A stretch of DNA of 64,000 nucleotides. Source: Burkholderiales bacterium PBB6 (GTDB lineage: Bacteria > Pseudomonadota > Gammaproteobacteria > Burkholderiales > Burkholderiaceae_C). The position numbers and the translations under genes are program-made. Positions 25,627 to 37,259 of this stretch are shown one piece after another. The stretch's first letter is position 1. Each line of letters starts with the position of its first letter. The notes beneath the pieces are model-generated. The model saw only the letters and a program-made list of their open reading frames with translations. It did no database searches and had not been told where the DNA came from. The stretch is from assembly GCA_002255925.1 (NCBI GenBank), contig NKIH01000007.1, positions 227,087 to 291,086 of the forward strand, read 5' to 3'.

Positions 25627-26826
25627 TCAGTTCACCCAGTACAGGTAGCGCAGCGCTGACATCCCCGTGGCCCCGACGGTGTCGCGCTCCAGGCGCCCGG
25701 GCAGCGGCGACAGCGGATGTGTGGCGTCCACCTTGCGGCACATCGTCGTCAACGCAGCGGGCAGGCGGTTCAAGCTGGCGCGGGTACCCGCAGGCGGCGG
25801 CTGCAGATACAGCTTCGCGATGTCCAGCCCCTGGCCGGCCGGGCACACCGGCGCCAGGCTGCCCAGCAAGCCGCCCGCACCTGCCGTGGTGGGCAGCAGA
25901 TGCCGGCCATGCCACAGCGCGCCGACCTGATCCAGCATCACGCGCCAGGTGGTGAAGTCGGCCGCTTCCAGCGGAATCGGGAACACGCTGTTCACCTGCC
26001 GCGGGTGGCTGATCCATTCGTTCTGGTCGTCGGTTTCAGCCAGCACCGCGTCGCGCAGGCGGCCCGAGGTGGCCAGGCCGCGACCGATCAGACCGTGGGC
26101 CTGGCGCAGCAAGGCCGGCCGGGCCAGCACCAGCTCACGCCGCTGCAGGTCTACATCGAACGCACGAATGTTGATCAACAGGCCTTCGATGAACTGGTGG
26201 TACGACAGCGCCCACAGCACATCGCTCTGGTCGAGGTCGATCACGGCGTTCATGTCGTAGTGGCGCTCGTAGTGCCCGGCGTCGTCGCTGGGCATGCCGA
26301 ACTGCGGCTCACCGTGGCGGCGTTTCGGCAGGGCGAAGAAGTGCCGCTCCCAGACGCTGAGTTCACCGTCGCCGTCGAGATCGACCTGCCATTGGCCCGG
26401 TGCGATGCGCAAGGAACGGCCCGCGCCCAGTTGCACACGCTCCAGCTGCAGGCGGGTGCGGCGCATCTCAGCTCGCACCTCGTCAATCTTGCGTTCAACC
26501 TCGGCCACCACGGCGGCGTAGTCCTGCGGCTGCACGCGGTTGAGCGTGGCCATGCCCCGGCGCGCCCAGGTGCTGAGCTGGCGCACCTGGTCCACATCAC
26601 GGCAGATCGCCCAGGCCAGGCGCTCATCGTCGGTGCGCAGCACATCGGCATTCACCGGCTGGGCGGCGCAGGTGCGGCGGAAGCCGTCGGTGGTGGCCAG
26701 GTCGGGCGCAGAGGGCGCAGCGAGAGGCGCGGCCATGGCCGGCAGCGCCAGCACGGCACTCAGCGACATCGCAGCACACAAGGTGGAGCAAAACCGGCGC
26801 AACGGGGAAGGGGTGAGTTGGTTCAA
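25627..26826 (-). CDS. Exported protein with one EF-hand-like calcium loop, function unknown
   Basis: 399 aa counting from a TTG at 26826; the next start is an ATG at codon 20. The N-terminus works as a signal peptide (LRRFCSTLCAAMSLSAVLALPAMAA). A helical segment (VVAEVERKIDEVRAEMRRTRLQLERVQ, about 106-132) precedes a canonical 12-residue EF-hand loop at 149-160 (DLDGDGELSVWE). Later segments include AVIDLDQSDVLWALSYHQFIEG and a helical, Leu-rich part. Four Cys at positions likely to be periplasmic could form disulfides. No family recognised. The gene stands alone between the convergent membrane-protein gene and the argG terminator. Confidence 0.7.
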   Translation of the reverse strand: MNQLTPSPLRRFCSTLCAAMSLSAVLALPAMAAPLAAPSAPDLATTDGFRRTCAAQPVNADVLRTDDERLAWAICRDVDQVRQLSTWARRGMATLNRVQPQDYAAVVAEVERKIDEVRAEMRRTRLQLERVQLGAGRSLRIAPGQWQVDLDGDGELSVWERHFFALPKRRHGEPQFGMPSDDAGHYERHYDMNAVIDLDQSDVLWALSYHQFIEGLLINIRAFDVDLQRRELVLARPALLRQAHGLIGRGLATSGRLRDAVLAETDDQNEWISHPRQVNSVFPIPLEAADFTTWRVMLDQVGALWHGRHLLPTTAGAGGLLGSLAPVCPAGQGLDIAKLYLQPPPAGTRASLNRLPAALTTMCRKVDATHPLSPLPGRLERDTVGATGMSALRYLYWVN

Positions 26827-26962
26827 GGTGTCAGCGCACCATCAGGGCACGCAGTGGTTCAACACGTCGCCACTCTAGGTGCGCGGGCACCGCTGCCCGC
26901 CCTTTCACCGATGAAGTATCGCCAGACGATACCGACCCAGCCTCCCCATGCACCACCGGGCC

Positions 26963-26989
26963 AAAAAAAAGGGCCCCGCCGGGCCCCTT
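26963..26989 (-). terminator. Intrinsic terminator of argG
   Basis: Read on the minus strand, GGGGCCC-GGCG-GGGCCC can form a six-pair G/C stem with a single bulged G, followed by eight T (26963-26970). It lies 20 bp after the argG stop. Confidence 0.85.
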
Positions 26990-27008
26990 CATCCGGCGTG
27001 CGCCGACC

Positions 27009-30328
<3,320 letters not shown>

Positions 30329-30410
30329 CGGGCTTGTCTTCCTGGGTAGGTGGGCTGGCGGCGCGTTGGTCTGCACTGTAGCCGTTGAACTTGACAGGCC
30401 GTGCAGCGGG

Positions 30411-31277
30411 TCAGCGCACGGTTTGCAGCGGGCCGGACCGGCCGGTGCGGGCCAGCCAGGTGAACACCGAATCGGCGGTGACGGTTTCGATGCGGTCGGT
30501 GAAACGCTTGGCGTTCGGGTGGTCATCAAAGGCGACGTTGGCTGCGGTGACGCGGGCACCCAGACGCGTCAGCGGCCCCAGGCGCAGCACGCCGGGCTCG
30601 TAGCCCTGGGCCTGCAGCCAAGCCTGGGCCTGCGCACGGTCGGGCGGGCTGACCGCAGCGGCTGCGGGGCCCTCGGCCAGCCCGCCGGCCAGCGTCTCCA
30701 GCGCCCACTGGTTGCTTTGCTGGTACCGCTGGCCCCAGGCGTACGACACCATCGAATAACGCGGCGTGTGCCACTGCGCCAGGCGGGCGTTGTCCTGCAG
30801 CAGCGGCAGCAGGCGTTGCTGAAGCTCGGGCGTGAGCGGCACGAAGGCCGCCTCGTACCGGAAAGGCTGGTCCATGAAAAACTCGCCCAGCCCCTGGCGC
30901 CACACCTGCGCGCGGTCGGTGCCGCACAGGTTGAGCTTGTGCACCACGCGCCAGACGGGTCGGGCCGCATCGCTGCGGTCCCGGTAGACCAGGCCGATGT
31001 GCGACCAGGTCAGGCCGTATCGGCTCAGGTCTTGCCCGGCGCGGGCCAGCACCACCACGTCGGCGCCGCGCTCGTCGAGCTTCTGCGCGGTGCGCTGCGC
31101 CAGGGCCATGCCGCGTTCGATGTCGGCGGTGGCCGGGGGGCGCTGCTCGCACGGCCGGCCCGCATGTGCGGCCGGCACGGCCAGCAGCAGGCACACGCCG
31201 GTGGCCAGCGCCAGCAGCGCTGCCCGAGCCTGGCCACCACGCGGGCCCCTCAGCCGGCCGACCGGTCGCTGGCTCAT
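30411..31277 (-). CDS. DUF2145 family exported protein
   Basis: 288 aa, matching DUF2145 as I know it: a signal peptide (basic RGPRGGQARAALLALATGVCLLLAVPAAHA), then the conserved WSHIGLVYRD, WRVVHKLNLCGTD and the YSMVSYAWGQRYQQSNQWALETLA segment, and DDHPNAKRFTDRIETVTADSVFTWL near the end. The arrangement of His, Cys and Asn hints at a papain-like or NlpC/P60-like fold, which is inference. Its ATG overlaps the stop of the preceding gene by four bases (ATGA), so the two are translationally coupled. Confidence 0.85.
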   Translation of the reverse strand: MSQRPVGRLRGPRGGQARAALLALATGVCLLLAVPAAHAGRPCEQRPPATADIERGMALAQRTAQKLDERGADVVVLARAGQDLSRYGLTWSHIGLVYRDRSDAARPVWRVVHKLNLCGTDRAQVWRQGLGEFFMDQPFRYEAAFVPLTPELQQRLLPLLQDNARLAQWHTPRYSMVSYAWGQRYQQSNQWALETLAGGLAEGPAAAAVSPPDRAQAQAWLQAQGYEPGVLRLGPLTRLGARVTAANVAFDDHPNAKRFTDRIETVTADSVFTWLARTGRSGPLQTVR

Positions 31278-31684
31278 CGGGTGATGGCCTCGTTGTGCAA
31301 CAGCGAAGCGCCGATCTCATTCGGGATGAAGCAGATCGCGCGGCCGGCCTCTGACAAGACCCAGCCGGTGCCCAGCGCCACGACCGACACCATCGCGCCC
31401 ACACCCGACACCACCGTGCCGGCCAGCGTGATGCTGATGCGCACGCCGTCAGACGCCCGCGCCAGCACCCACACCGTGCCTGCGGCCACCGCCTGCACGC
31501 TGACCACGGCGAACACCGCGCCAGCCGACAGCACACCCACCGGTGCGGCCACCGACATGACCAGCGGCAGGGTCGAGATGAGGCTCAGATCGGCCGACGG
31601 GCCGTGCGCAGCGGCCGGGCCGCTGAGGGCCATCACACCAGCGGTGCTGGCGGCCAGCAGGGAGAGCTTGAACGAATGCAGCAT
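31274..31684 (-). CDS. Small exported/membrane protein coupled to the DUF2145 gene
   Basis: 136 aa. A signal peptide (LHSFKLSLLAASTAGVMALSGPAAAHG) leads into two or three Val/Ala-rich hydrophobic stretches and a distinctive tail (FIPNEIGASLLHNEAITR). AGGAG lies 7 nt before the ATG at 31684, a strong ribosome site; the open frame above it is not needed. It overlaps the DUF2145 gene by ATGA. I do not recognise the family, but the tight coupling argues that the two products work together at the cell envelope. Confidence 0.75.
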   Translation of the reverse strand: MLHSFKLSLLAASTAGVMALSGPAAAHGPSADLSLISTLPLVMSVAAPVGVLSAGAVFAVVSVQAVAAGTVWVLARASDGVRISITLAGTVVSGVGAMVSVVALGTGWVLSEAGRAICFIPNEIGASLLHNEAITR

Positions 31685-31754
31685 GAAGAAGCTCCTGTCG
31701 AGGAAGGACGAGATCAAGTCGGGTGGAAACAGGTCAGGTGGCATCAAGCCTGGC

Positions 31755-32216
31755 TCAAGCCTGGCGTGAGGCTTCACGGCGGCCAGCCAGATGGGCCTCC
31801 ATCAGGTCGGCGTCGTAGGCATCACGCAGCGTCTTGGCCAGGGTGAACACGCTGGAGATCAGGAACAGCCAGGCCACCAGCAGGTAGGCCTTCCAGACGG
31901 GCTGGATGTTCATGCGCCAGAGGCCCCAGCCGGTCAGGCCCATGGCCAGGAAGAAGCCGCTCCACACCACCAGCCGCCACATCGGCGTGTCCACGCTGCG
32001 GCCCTGGTTGTCACGGATGAACTTCGACAAGCCGAACGCGGTGCTCAGGCAGAACACATAGCCCATGACCATGAAGGCACGGTCGAGGTCATCACCTGGC
32101 AACCAGGCCAGGCCGATGGCGCAGAGGGACACGGCCAGGCCGAACGACACCCAGACCTGGAGGCGCCAGGCGGCGGTGTCACGGCGAACATGGGTGGGGT
32201 AGGCATCGGCAGACAT
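31755..32216 (-). CDS. YiaA/YiaB-like inner-membrane protein
   Basis: 153 aa with four membrane helices arranged as two copies of the YiaA/B two-helix unit: the first ends VMGYVFCLSTAFGLSKFIRD, the second VAWLFLISSVFTLAKTLRD. The matching xLxxAFxLxKxxRD endings show the internal duplication. AAGG stands 6 nt before the ATG at 32216. It precedes the small exported protein and DUF2145 genes by 70 bp on the same strand and is probably the first gene of that unit. Confidence 0.83.
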   Translation of the reverse strand: MSADAYPTHVRRDTAAWRLQVWVSFGLAVSLCAIGLAWLPGDDLDRAFMVMGYVFCLSTAFGLSKFIRDNQGRSVDTPMWRLVVWSGFFLAMGLTGWGLWRMNIQPVWKAYLLVAWLFLISSVFTLAKTLRDAYDADLMEAHLAGRREASRQA

Positions 32217-32354
32217 GGCAGGCCTTGGGGCTTGGTTGAACATGGCCACGATGTTGCCGAGGCCGGCCGCCAGGAGCACTGCAATTCGGTACCAGTCTAT
32301 TCAATCAAGACATCTGGTAGCGTATGAAGATACTTTCCGCAGGAAGAGGCCCGC

Positions 32355-33098
32355 ATGTCCAGCACCCAGACGCTCGTCCAGGTCATCAAGTCAGAGCTCA
32401 AGTCAGCCGGGCTCACCTACGCCGATCTGGCCCAGGGGCTGAACCTGGCCGAGTCCAGCGTGAAGCGCATGCTGGCCCGGGGCGACATGCCGCTGTCGCG
32501 CATCGACGAGATTTGCCGGGTGCTGAAGACCGACTTCGCCGACCTCGCCCGCAAGGTGGCCGATGCCCAGCCGCTGCGCCGCGAGCTGACGCTGGAGCAG
32601 GAGCGCGCGGTGGTGAGCGACCGCAAGCTGCTGCTGATGGCCATCTGCTGCATGAGCCAGTGGACGCTGGAGCAGGTGCTGGGCAGCTACCGGCTGACCG
32701 AGGCCGAAGCCATCCGCCACCTGGCCCACCTCGACCGGCTGGGCATCATCGAGCTGCGGCCGATGAACCGCTACCGCCTGATGGTGGCCAAGGCCTTTCG
32801 CTGGCGCCCGCACGGCCCGGTGATGACCTTCTTCCGCGACGAAGTGGTGGGCGACTATTACAGCGGTGGCTTCGACGGCGAGGGCGAGATGCTGACGCTG
32901 GTGCACGGCCAGATCGGCCGCAGCCTGGCGCAGCTGTTCAATGAACGGCTGCAGCGCGTGGCCCAGGACTTTGCGCAGCAGCACCTGGCCGACCAGAAGC
33001 TGCCGGCCGACCAGAAGCGCCCTTACACGCTGGTGATCGGGATGCGCTCGTGGTTGTTCGCCGCGTTCCGGGACTTGAAGCGCCCGGAACACGGCTGA
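32355..33098 (+). CDS. XRE (Cro/CI-type HTH) transcriptional regulator
   Basis: 247 aa. HTH at about 8-65 (VIKSELKSAGLTYADLAQGLNLAESSVKRMLARGDMPLSRIDEICRVL split across helices). The remaining 180 residues form a winged-helix-like second part (WTLEQVLGSYRLTEAEAIRHLAHLDRLGIIELRPMNRYRL) and a C-terminal region of unknown fold, where DQKLPADQKRP contains a short direct repeat. AGGAAGAGG is placed about 5 nt before the ATG. It is divergent from the YiaA-like gene (138 bp) and convergent with the M61 peptidase gene (3 bp apart). Ligand and targets unknown. Confidence 0.85.
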   Translation: MSSTQTLVQVIKSELKSAGLTYADLAQGLNLAESSVKRMLARGDMPLSRIDEICRVLKTDFADLARKVADAQPLRRELTLEQERAVVSDRKLLLMAICCMSQWTLEQVLGSYRLTEAEAIRHLAHLDRLGIIELRPMNRYRLMVAKAFRWRPHGPVMTFFRDEVVGDYYSGGFDGEGEMLTLVHGQIGRSLAQLFNERLQRVAQDFAQQHLADQKLPADQKRPYTLVIGMRSWLFAAFRDLKRPEHG

Positions 33099-33101
33099 AC
33101 G

Positions 33102-35126
33102 TCAGGGCCGGGGCGCGTACAGGCTGCCCAGGCGGTCGGGCGTGCCGGCGATGCGCTCAAGCGCCGGGTAGCGCAGGCCACCACGCCAGTCGATGCTGAC
33201 CTGGCGATACAACTCGCCCTGCTTCAACAGCAAGGCCACCGGCTGCTTGCCGTCCTTGTTGGCGGTGATGGCCGCGGCCAGGCGCTCCGGCTTGTAGCTG
33301 GCCATCTGCACCGCGACGATCTGCATGCCCGGGGCCAGGCCCGCCTTGAAGGCCGGGCTGTCCCAGGCCACGGCGTCCAGCTTGCCGTCCGCCGCCACGC
33401 GCACACCCAGCGACCACGACAGATCCTGGCTGCGCTCGGCGTCATCACCACCGCCACCACTGCCGCGGGCGAACTTGCTTTCGGTCTCGCGCCACACCAG
33501 CTTCCAGCCGCTGCGCGCCAGGCCGTCCAGCGGCGCGCCGGTGCCGGTGCGGTCCAGGCGCTGGCGCAGGAAGGCCGCCCAGTCGTTTGATGCCACGGTG
33601 TTCAGCGTGGCCACGATGTCATCGAAGCGGTAGGTCAGCGGCTGCACCGCGCCGTCCGGTGCGCTGGCATGCGGGGTGCCGAAGAAGGCGCGGGCGAAGT
33701 CGTCCATCGACTGACGCTCAGCGGTCTTTTCGCGGATCAGGGTGTCGGCGTCGAGCCAGATCAGCGTGGCTTCGTCGTAGTAGTCGGCGCCGCGCTGCCA
33801 GTCGCCCCAGTCCTTGCCACGACCGCGGGCGCCCATCGTGCCCTCGTTGGTGGTGTCTTGCAGGTTGCGCCAGAGGCGGCCTGCGCGGGCGTCGAGCCAG
33901 GCGATGGTGTTGGCCAGGCGGTCACGCGATTGCTCGGGCGTCGACAAGCCCGACCGCGCCGCCAGCACATGGCCCCAGAACTGCGTCTGGCCTTCATACA
34001 GCCACAGCAGCGAGTTGCGCATCGGCAGGTTGTACTGGGGCGTCCACAGATCGGCCGGGCGGCGGAATTTGCCGTTCCAGGAATGCACGAACTCATGCGG
34101 CAGCAGCTCACGCGAGCCCTGGCGCTTGTCCCAGTCCTTGAAGTAGCCCGGGCGCACACCGTTTTCGCTGGACTCCTGATGCTCCAGGCCGATGCCGCCG
34201 AACTCGCGGCTCTGCGCGAACAGGAAGTCATACTGGCGGAAGTGCCGTGCGCCAAACAGCTTGTGGGCCTGCGTCACCAGATCGCGGTGCGCCTGCACCT
34301 GCTCGGGCGTGGCCTCGAGCTGCTCGGCCTCGTCGGCCACCATGTTCAGCGCGACCGGGTTGGGCGTGCCGGGCTCATCGAGCTCCAGCCGCTTGAAATG
34401 GCGGCCGGCGAACACCGGTGAATCGACCAGCGTTTCGAGCGAGGCCGGGGCATAACGCACCCAGCCGTCCGTGCCGGGCTGCGTGGGCTTGCCGTCCAGA
34501 CCACGCAGGGCCGAGCCCTGCTGCCAGCCGGCTGGCAGCTTGAGGCGGGCCTGCACCTGGATGGCGCTGGCGTAGTGGCCGGCCGGGTAGAGCATCACCT
34601 GGTTCCACTGCACGCCGACGATGGCCGGGCTGACGGCCACACGGCCGTTGCTGCGGTTCACCGGGCTGAGGTGCTGGTATTCCAGCTGCAGCTGCTTCAC
34701 GCCCGAAGGCACGTCGACGTGGAAGGCATGCGCATCCACCGTGTCGCGTTCCCACGCCAGGGTCTTGCCACCGGCCCGCACGATGAGGCCGGCCAGCTGG
34801 TTCACATCGCCCGAGGCCGAATGGGTGCCGGGCAGCCAGCGCGGGTACAGCAGCGTGAGGCGCTCACCCGGGCGCTTGACCGGCACCGTGAGGCGCACCT
34901 GCTGGACGCGGTGGTCGAGGTCGGACGCATCCACCTCCAGTTGCAGCACGCCGGGCCAGGCCTGGTTGACCGGTGCCGGAATGGCGGGCGGCAGGGGCAT
35001 CAGCGTGGGGGCGGTGGGTGCGGCCTGGGCAGGCACCACTCCAGTCAGGGCGCCGATCAGGGCCACTGCACACGGAGCTGCCAGCCCACGCCTCCAGAAG
35101 ACCTTGTGGGTCACGGAACGTGGCAT
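33102..35126 (-). CDS. Exported M61 family metallopeptidase with PDZ domain
   Basis: 674 aa. Signal peptide around 14-36 (AAPCAVALIGALTGVVPAQAA). The zinc site is His344-Glu345-x-x-His348 (LLPHEFVHSW) with the third ligand Glu378 (LLWLYEGQTQFWG), the pattern of M61 glycyl aminopeptidases. GGIGLEHQES, another family segment, lies at 311-319. The C-terminal ~130 residues resemble a PDZ domain (LSWSLGVRVAADGKLDAVAWDSPAFKAGLAPGMQIVAV). It should be a periplasmic peptidase acting on N-terminal small residues. Monocistronic by context. Confidence 0.93.
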   Translation of the reverse strand: MPRSVTHKVFWRRGLAAPCAVALIGALTGVVPAQAAPTAPTLMPLPPAIPAPVNQAWPGVLQLEVDASDLDHRVQQVRLTVPVKRPGERLTLLYPRWLPGTHSASGDVNQLAGLIVRAGGKTLAWERDTVDAHAFHVDVPSGVKQLQLEYQHLSPVNRSNGRVAVSPAIVGVQWNQVMLYPAGHYASAIQVQARLKLPAGWQQGSALRGLDGKPTQPGTDGWVRYAPASLETLVDSPVFAGRHFKRLELDEPGTPNPVALNMVADEAEQLEATPEQVQAHRDLVTQAHKLFGARHFRQYDFLFAQSREFGGIGLEHQESSENGVRPGYFKDWDKRQGSRELLPHEFVHSWNGKFRRPADLWTPQYNLPMRNSLLWLYEGQTQFWGHVLAARSGLSTPEQSRDRLANTIAWLDARAGRLWRNLQDTTNEGTMGARGRGKDWGDWQRGADYYDEATLIWLDADTLIREKTAERQSMDDFARAFFGTPHASAPDGAVQPLTYRFDDIVATLNTVASNDWAAFLRQRLDRTGTGAPLDGLARSGWKLVWRETESKFARGSGGGGDDAERSQDLSWSLGVRVAADGKLDAVAWDSPAFKAGLAPGMQIVAVQMASYKPERLAAAITANKDGKQPVALLLKQGELYRQVSIDWRGGLRYPALERIAGTPDRLGSLYAPRP

Positions 35127-35242
35127 CGCGAAACTTCCCGGGGACGTTGAAAGAAGCGGCTGACGTTACATCAAAGCCAGCCTCTTTCTGCCCCACAGTC
35201 GCTCCGCAGCGCCGTCCCGCAGCGCCTGCTGTCAGCGCCGCA

Positions 35243-37171
35243 TCAGGTGCCGATGATGCCGCCGTCGTCGCGGGTGATGACCAGCGTGGCCGAGCGCGGG
35301 CGGCCGGCGCGGTCCGGCCAGCTCGAGATCTTCATCGGCTGGCGCGGGTCGCTGCGCTCGGTCGGCGATTCGCCCGGGTGCTGGATGTTCACGAACAGCG
35401 CACGCAGGTCGCTGGTCATGGTGATGCCCGTCAGCTCGCAGCCGGCCGGGCCGACCAGGAAGCGGCGGATCTCGCCCACCGTCGGGTCGCAGGCCAGCAT
35501 CGCGTTGTTCGGCAGGTTGACGTAGTCGCCCTTGCCCAGCGTCGAGGTGGAGATGTCGGTCTGGATCCACAGCACGCCGCGCGGGTCGACCCACAGGCCG
35601 TCCGGGCTGCCGAACACGTCACCGCGGATGTTGCCCTTGGCACCATCGCGCGAAAGGCTCGGATCGCCGGCCAGCACCAGGTGGTCCCAGGTGAAGGTGG
35701 CGGCGTTCAGGTCGCCCTTCTCCTGCCAGCGGATGATCTGGCCCATGGTGTTGTTGGCACGCGGGTTGGCGGCGTCCATGTACGGACGGCCGGGCTTGCC
35801 GCGGTCGCTGTTGTTGGTCAGCGTGCAGTAGACGGTCTTGGTGATCGGGTCGATCGTCGTCCACTCCGGGCGGTCCATCTTGGTGCCGCCCAGCAGGTCG
35901 CTGGCCTGGCGGGCCTTGATGAGCACTTCGGCCTGGTCGGCAAAACCGTTGGCCACCGTCAGCGGGCCCTGGCCATGCACCAGCGGCAACCAGGCGCCGG
36001 TGCCGTCCACATCGAAGCGGCCGACAAACAAGGTGCCGTGGTCGAGCAGCTCGCGGTTGGCGGCTGCGCCACCGGGCTGCATCTTGTCGCGGCTGACGAA
36101 CTTGTAGATGTATTCGAAGCGCGCGTCCTCACCCATGTAGACCACGGCGTGGCCTTCGGCCGTCAGGGCCACGGCGGCGCCTTCGTGGGCTGCACGGCCC
36201 ATGGCGGTGCGCTTGATGGGGGCGGCGTCGGGGTTCTGCGGGTCGATCTCGACCACCCAGCCAAAACGGTTCGATTCGTTCGGGTGGCGCACGGCGTCGA
36301 AGCGCTCTTCGAACTCGTGCCAGCGGTAGAAGCCGCCGCCCTTCTTGATGCCCCAGCGCGCATGGTGCGCATCGGGCTTCTCGGCGCCTTCGAAGTAGTT
36401 GGCGAAGTTTTCTTCGCAGGTCAGGTAGGTGCCCCAGGGCGTGTAGCCGTTGGCGCAGTTGTTCAGCGTGCCCAGCACGTTGCGGCCGGTCGGATCAGCC
36501 TCGGTGCGCATCAGCGCGTGGCCAGCAGCCGGGCCCTGCACCACGCACGGCGTGGCGGCGGTGATGCGGCGGGCATACCGTGACGGCAGCACCTGGGTGA
36601 CGCGGCCGTCGGCCTGACGTTCCACCTCGATCACCGACACGCCGTGGGCGGCGATGGACTTGCGCACCTTCTCGGCCGACCAGTTGTCCATGCCGTCGGC
36701 ATGCAGCAGGCCGTCATCGGTGTATTCGTGGTTCATGGTCAGCAAGCCGCGGCGCGCGCCGTCGAGGCTGAACCAGGCCATGCCGTCGTGGTGCATGCCG
36801 CCTTGCAGGGCCTGGTCGGCCGCGCTGTTGCCGCCGTCAGGGCGGAACGCCGGCATCTGGCCGGGCACGCCCACCGGGTCACCCCAGCGGAACAGCACGC
36901 GGGCGGTGTAGCCCGGGGGCACGGTCACCGTGTCTTGCGCAGCCATCGGCACCGAGGTGAAGCCGATCTGGCGGCCGAGCGACGCCGGATTGGCGCCCGT
37001 GGCCGAACCAGTGGTGGCGCAACCCGCCAGCGCACCGCCGCCCAGCAGGGCCACCAGCGATGAGGCCAGGCCGCCACGCAGCAGCACCCGGCGCTGGGCG
37101 TCCATCACGTCATGGATCGTAGGGTTGGACGAGCGATTGGAATCTTCCATCGCTGCAAAGGACTTGGCCAT
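35243..37171 (-). CDS. phoX: PhoX-type alkaline phosphatase (Tat-exported, putative lipoprotein)
   Basis: About 642 aa of the PhoX/DUF839 family, calcium-iron dependent phosphatases that release phosphate from organic esters outside the cytoplasm. Tat motif QRRVLLRGG with Arg27-Arg28 is followed by a hydrophobic segment and a lipobox LAGC with Cys51, so the protein may be lipid-anchored. Family segments include FRWGDPVGVPG, DGMAWFSLDG, LLTMNHEYTDDG, CEENFANYF and GSPDGLWVDPRGVLWIQTD. The ATG at 37171 is preferred to an in-frame GTG at 37195. A Pho-box-like site lies 58 bp upstream, which fits induction by phosphate starvation. Confidence 0.92.
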   Translation of the reverse strand: MAKSFAAMEDSNRSSNPTIHDVMDAQRRVLLRGGLASSLVALLGGGALAGCATTGSATGANPASLGRQIGFTSVPMAAQDTVTVPPGYTARVLFRWGDPVGVPGQMPAFRPDGGNSAADQALQGGMHHDGMAWFSLDGARRGLLTMNHEYTDDGLLHADGMDNWSAEKVRKSIAAHGVSVIEVERQADGRVTQVLPSRYARRITAATPCVVQGPAAGHALMRTEADPTGRNVLGTLNNCANGYTPWGTYLTCEENFANYFEGAEKPDAHHARWGIKKGGGFYRWHEFEERFDAVRHPNESNRFGWVVEIDPQNPDAAPIKRTAMGRAAHEGAAVALTAEGHAVVYMGEDARFEYIYKFVSRDKMQPGGAAANRELLDHGTLFVGRFDVDGTGAWLPLVHGQGPLTVANGFADQAEVLIKARQASDLLGGTKMDRPEWTTIDPITKTVYCTLTNNSDRGKPGRPYMDAANPRANNTMGQIIRWQEKGDLNAATFTWDHLVLAGDPSLSRDGAKGNIRGDVFGSPDGLWVDPRGVLWIQTDISTSTLGKGDYVNLPNNAMLACDPTVGEIRRFLVGPAGCELTGITMTSDLRALFVNIQHPGESPTERSDPRQPMKISSWPDRAGRPRSATLVITRDDGGIIGT

Positions 37172-37229
37172 GCGCTTGCGCTCCGGTGAATGCACGAAAT
37201 ATTGCTAGCGAACAGGATGCAGCAAATCC

Positions 37230-37247
37230 GTGAAACTGCCGTGACAG
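37230..37247 (-). promoter_or_regulatory. Candidate Pho box upstream of phoX
   Basis: On the minus strand CTGTCACGGCAGTTTCAC shows two 7-bp repeats (CTGTCAC, GTTTCAC) at 11-bp spacing, the layout of PhoB sites (CTGTCAT-N4-CTGTCAT). The first repeat is a near match, the second is weaker. It lies 58 bp before the phoX ATG, with an A/T-rich GCAATATTT downstream where a -10 element would be expected. Confidence 0.55.
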
Positions 37248-37259
37248 CCGGCCACCCGC

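Noticed and set aside
32985..33025. Short direct repeat (DQKLPADQKRP) in the XRE regulator
   Set aside because: Only one duplication of a few codons; not a repeat array or CRISPR.
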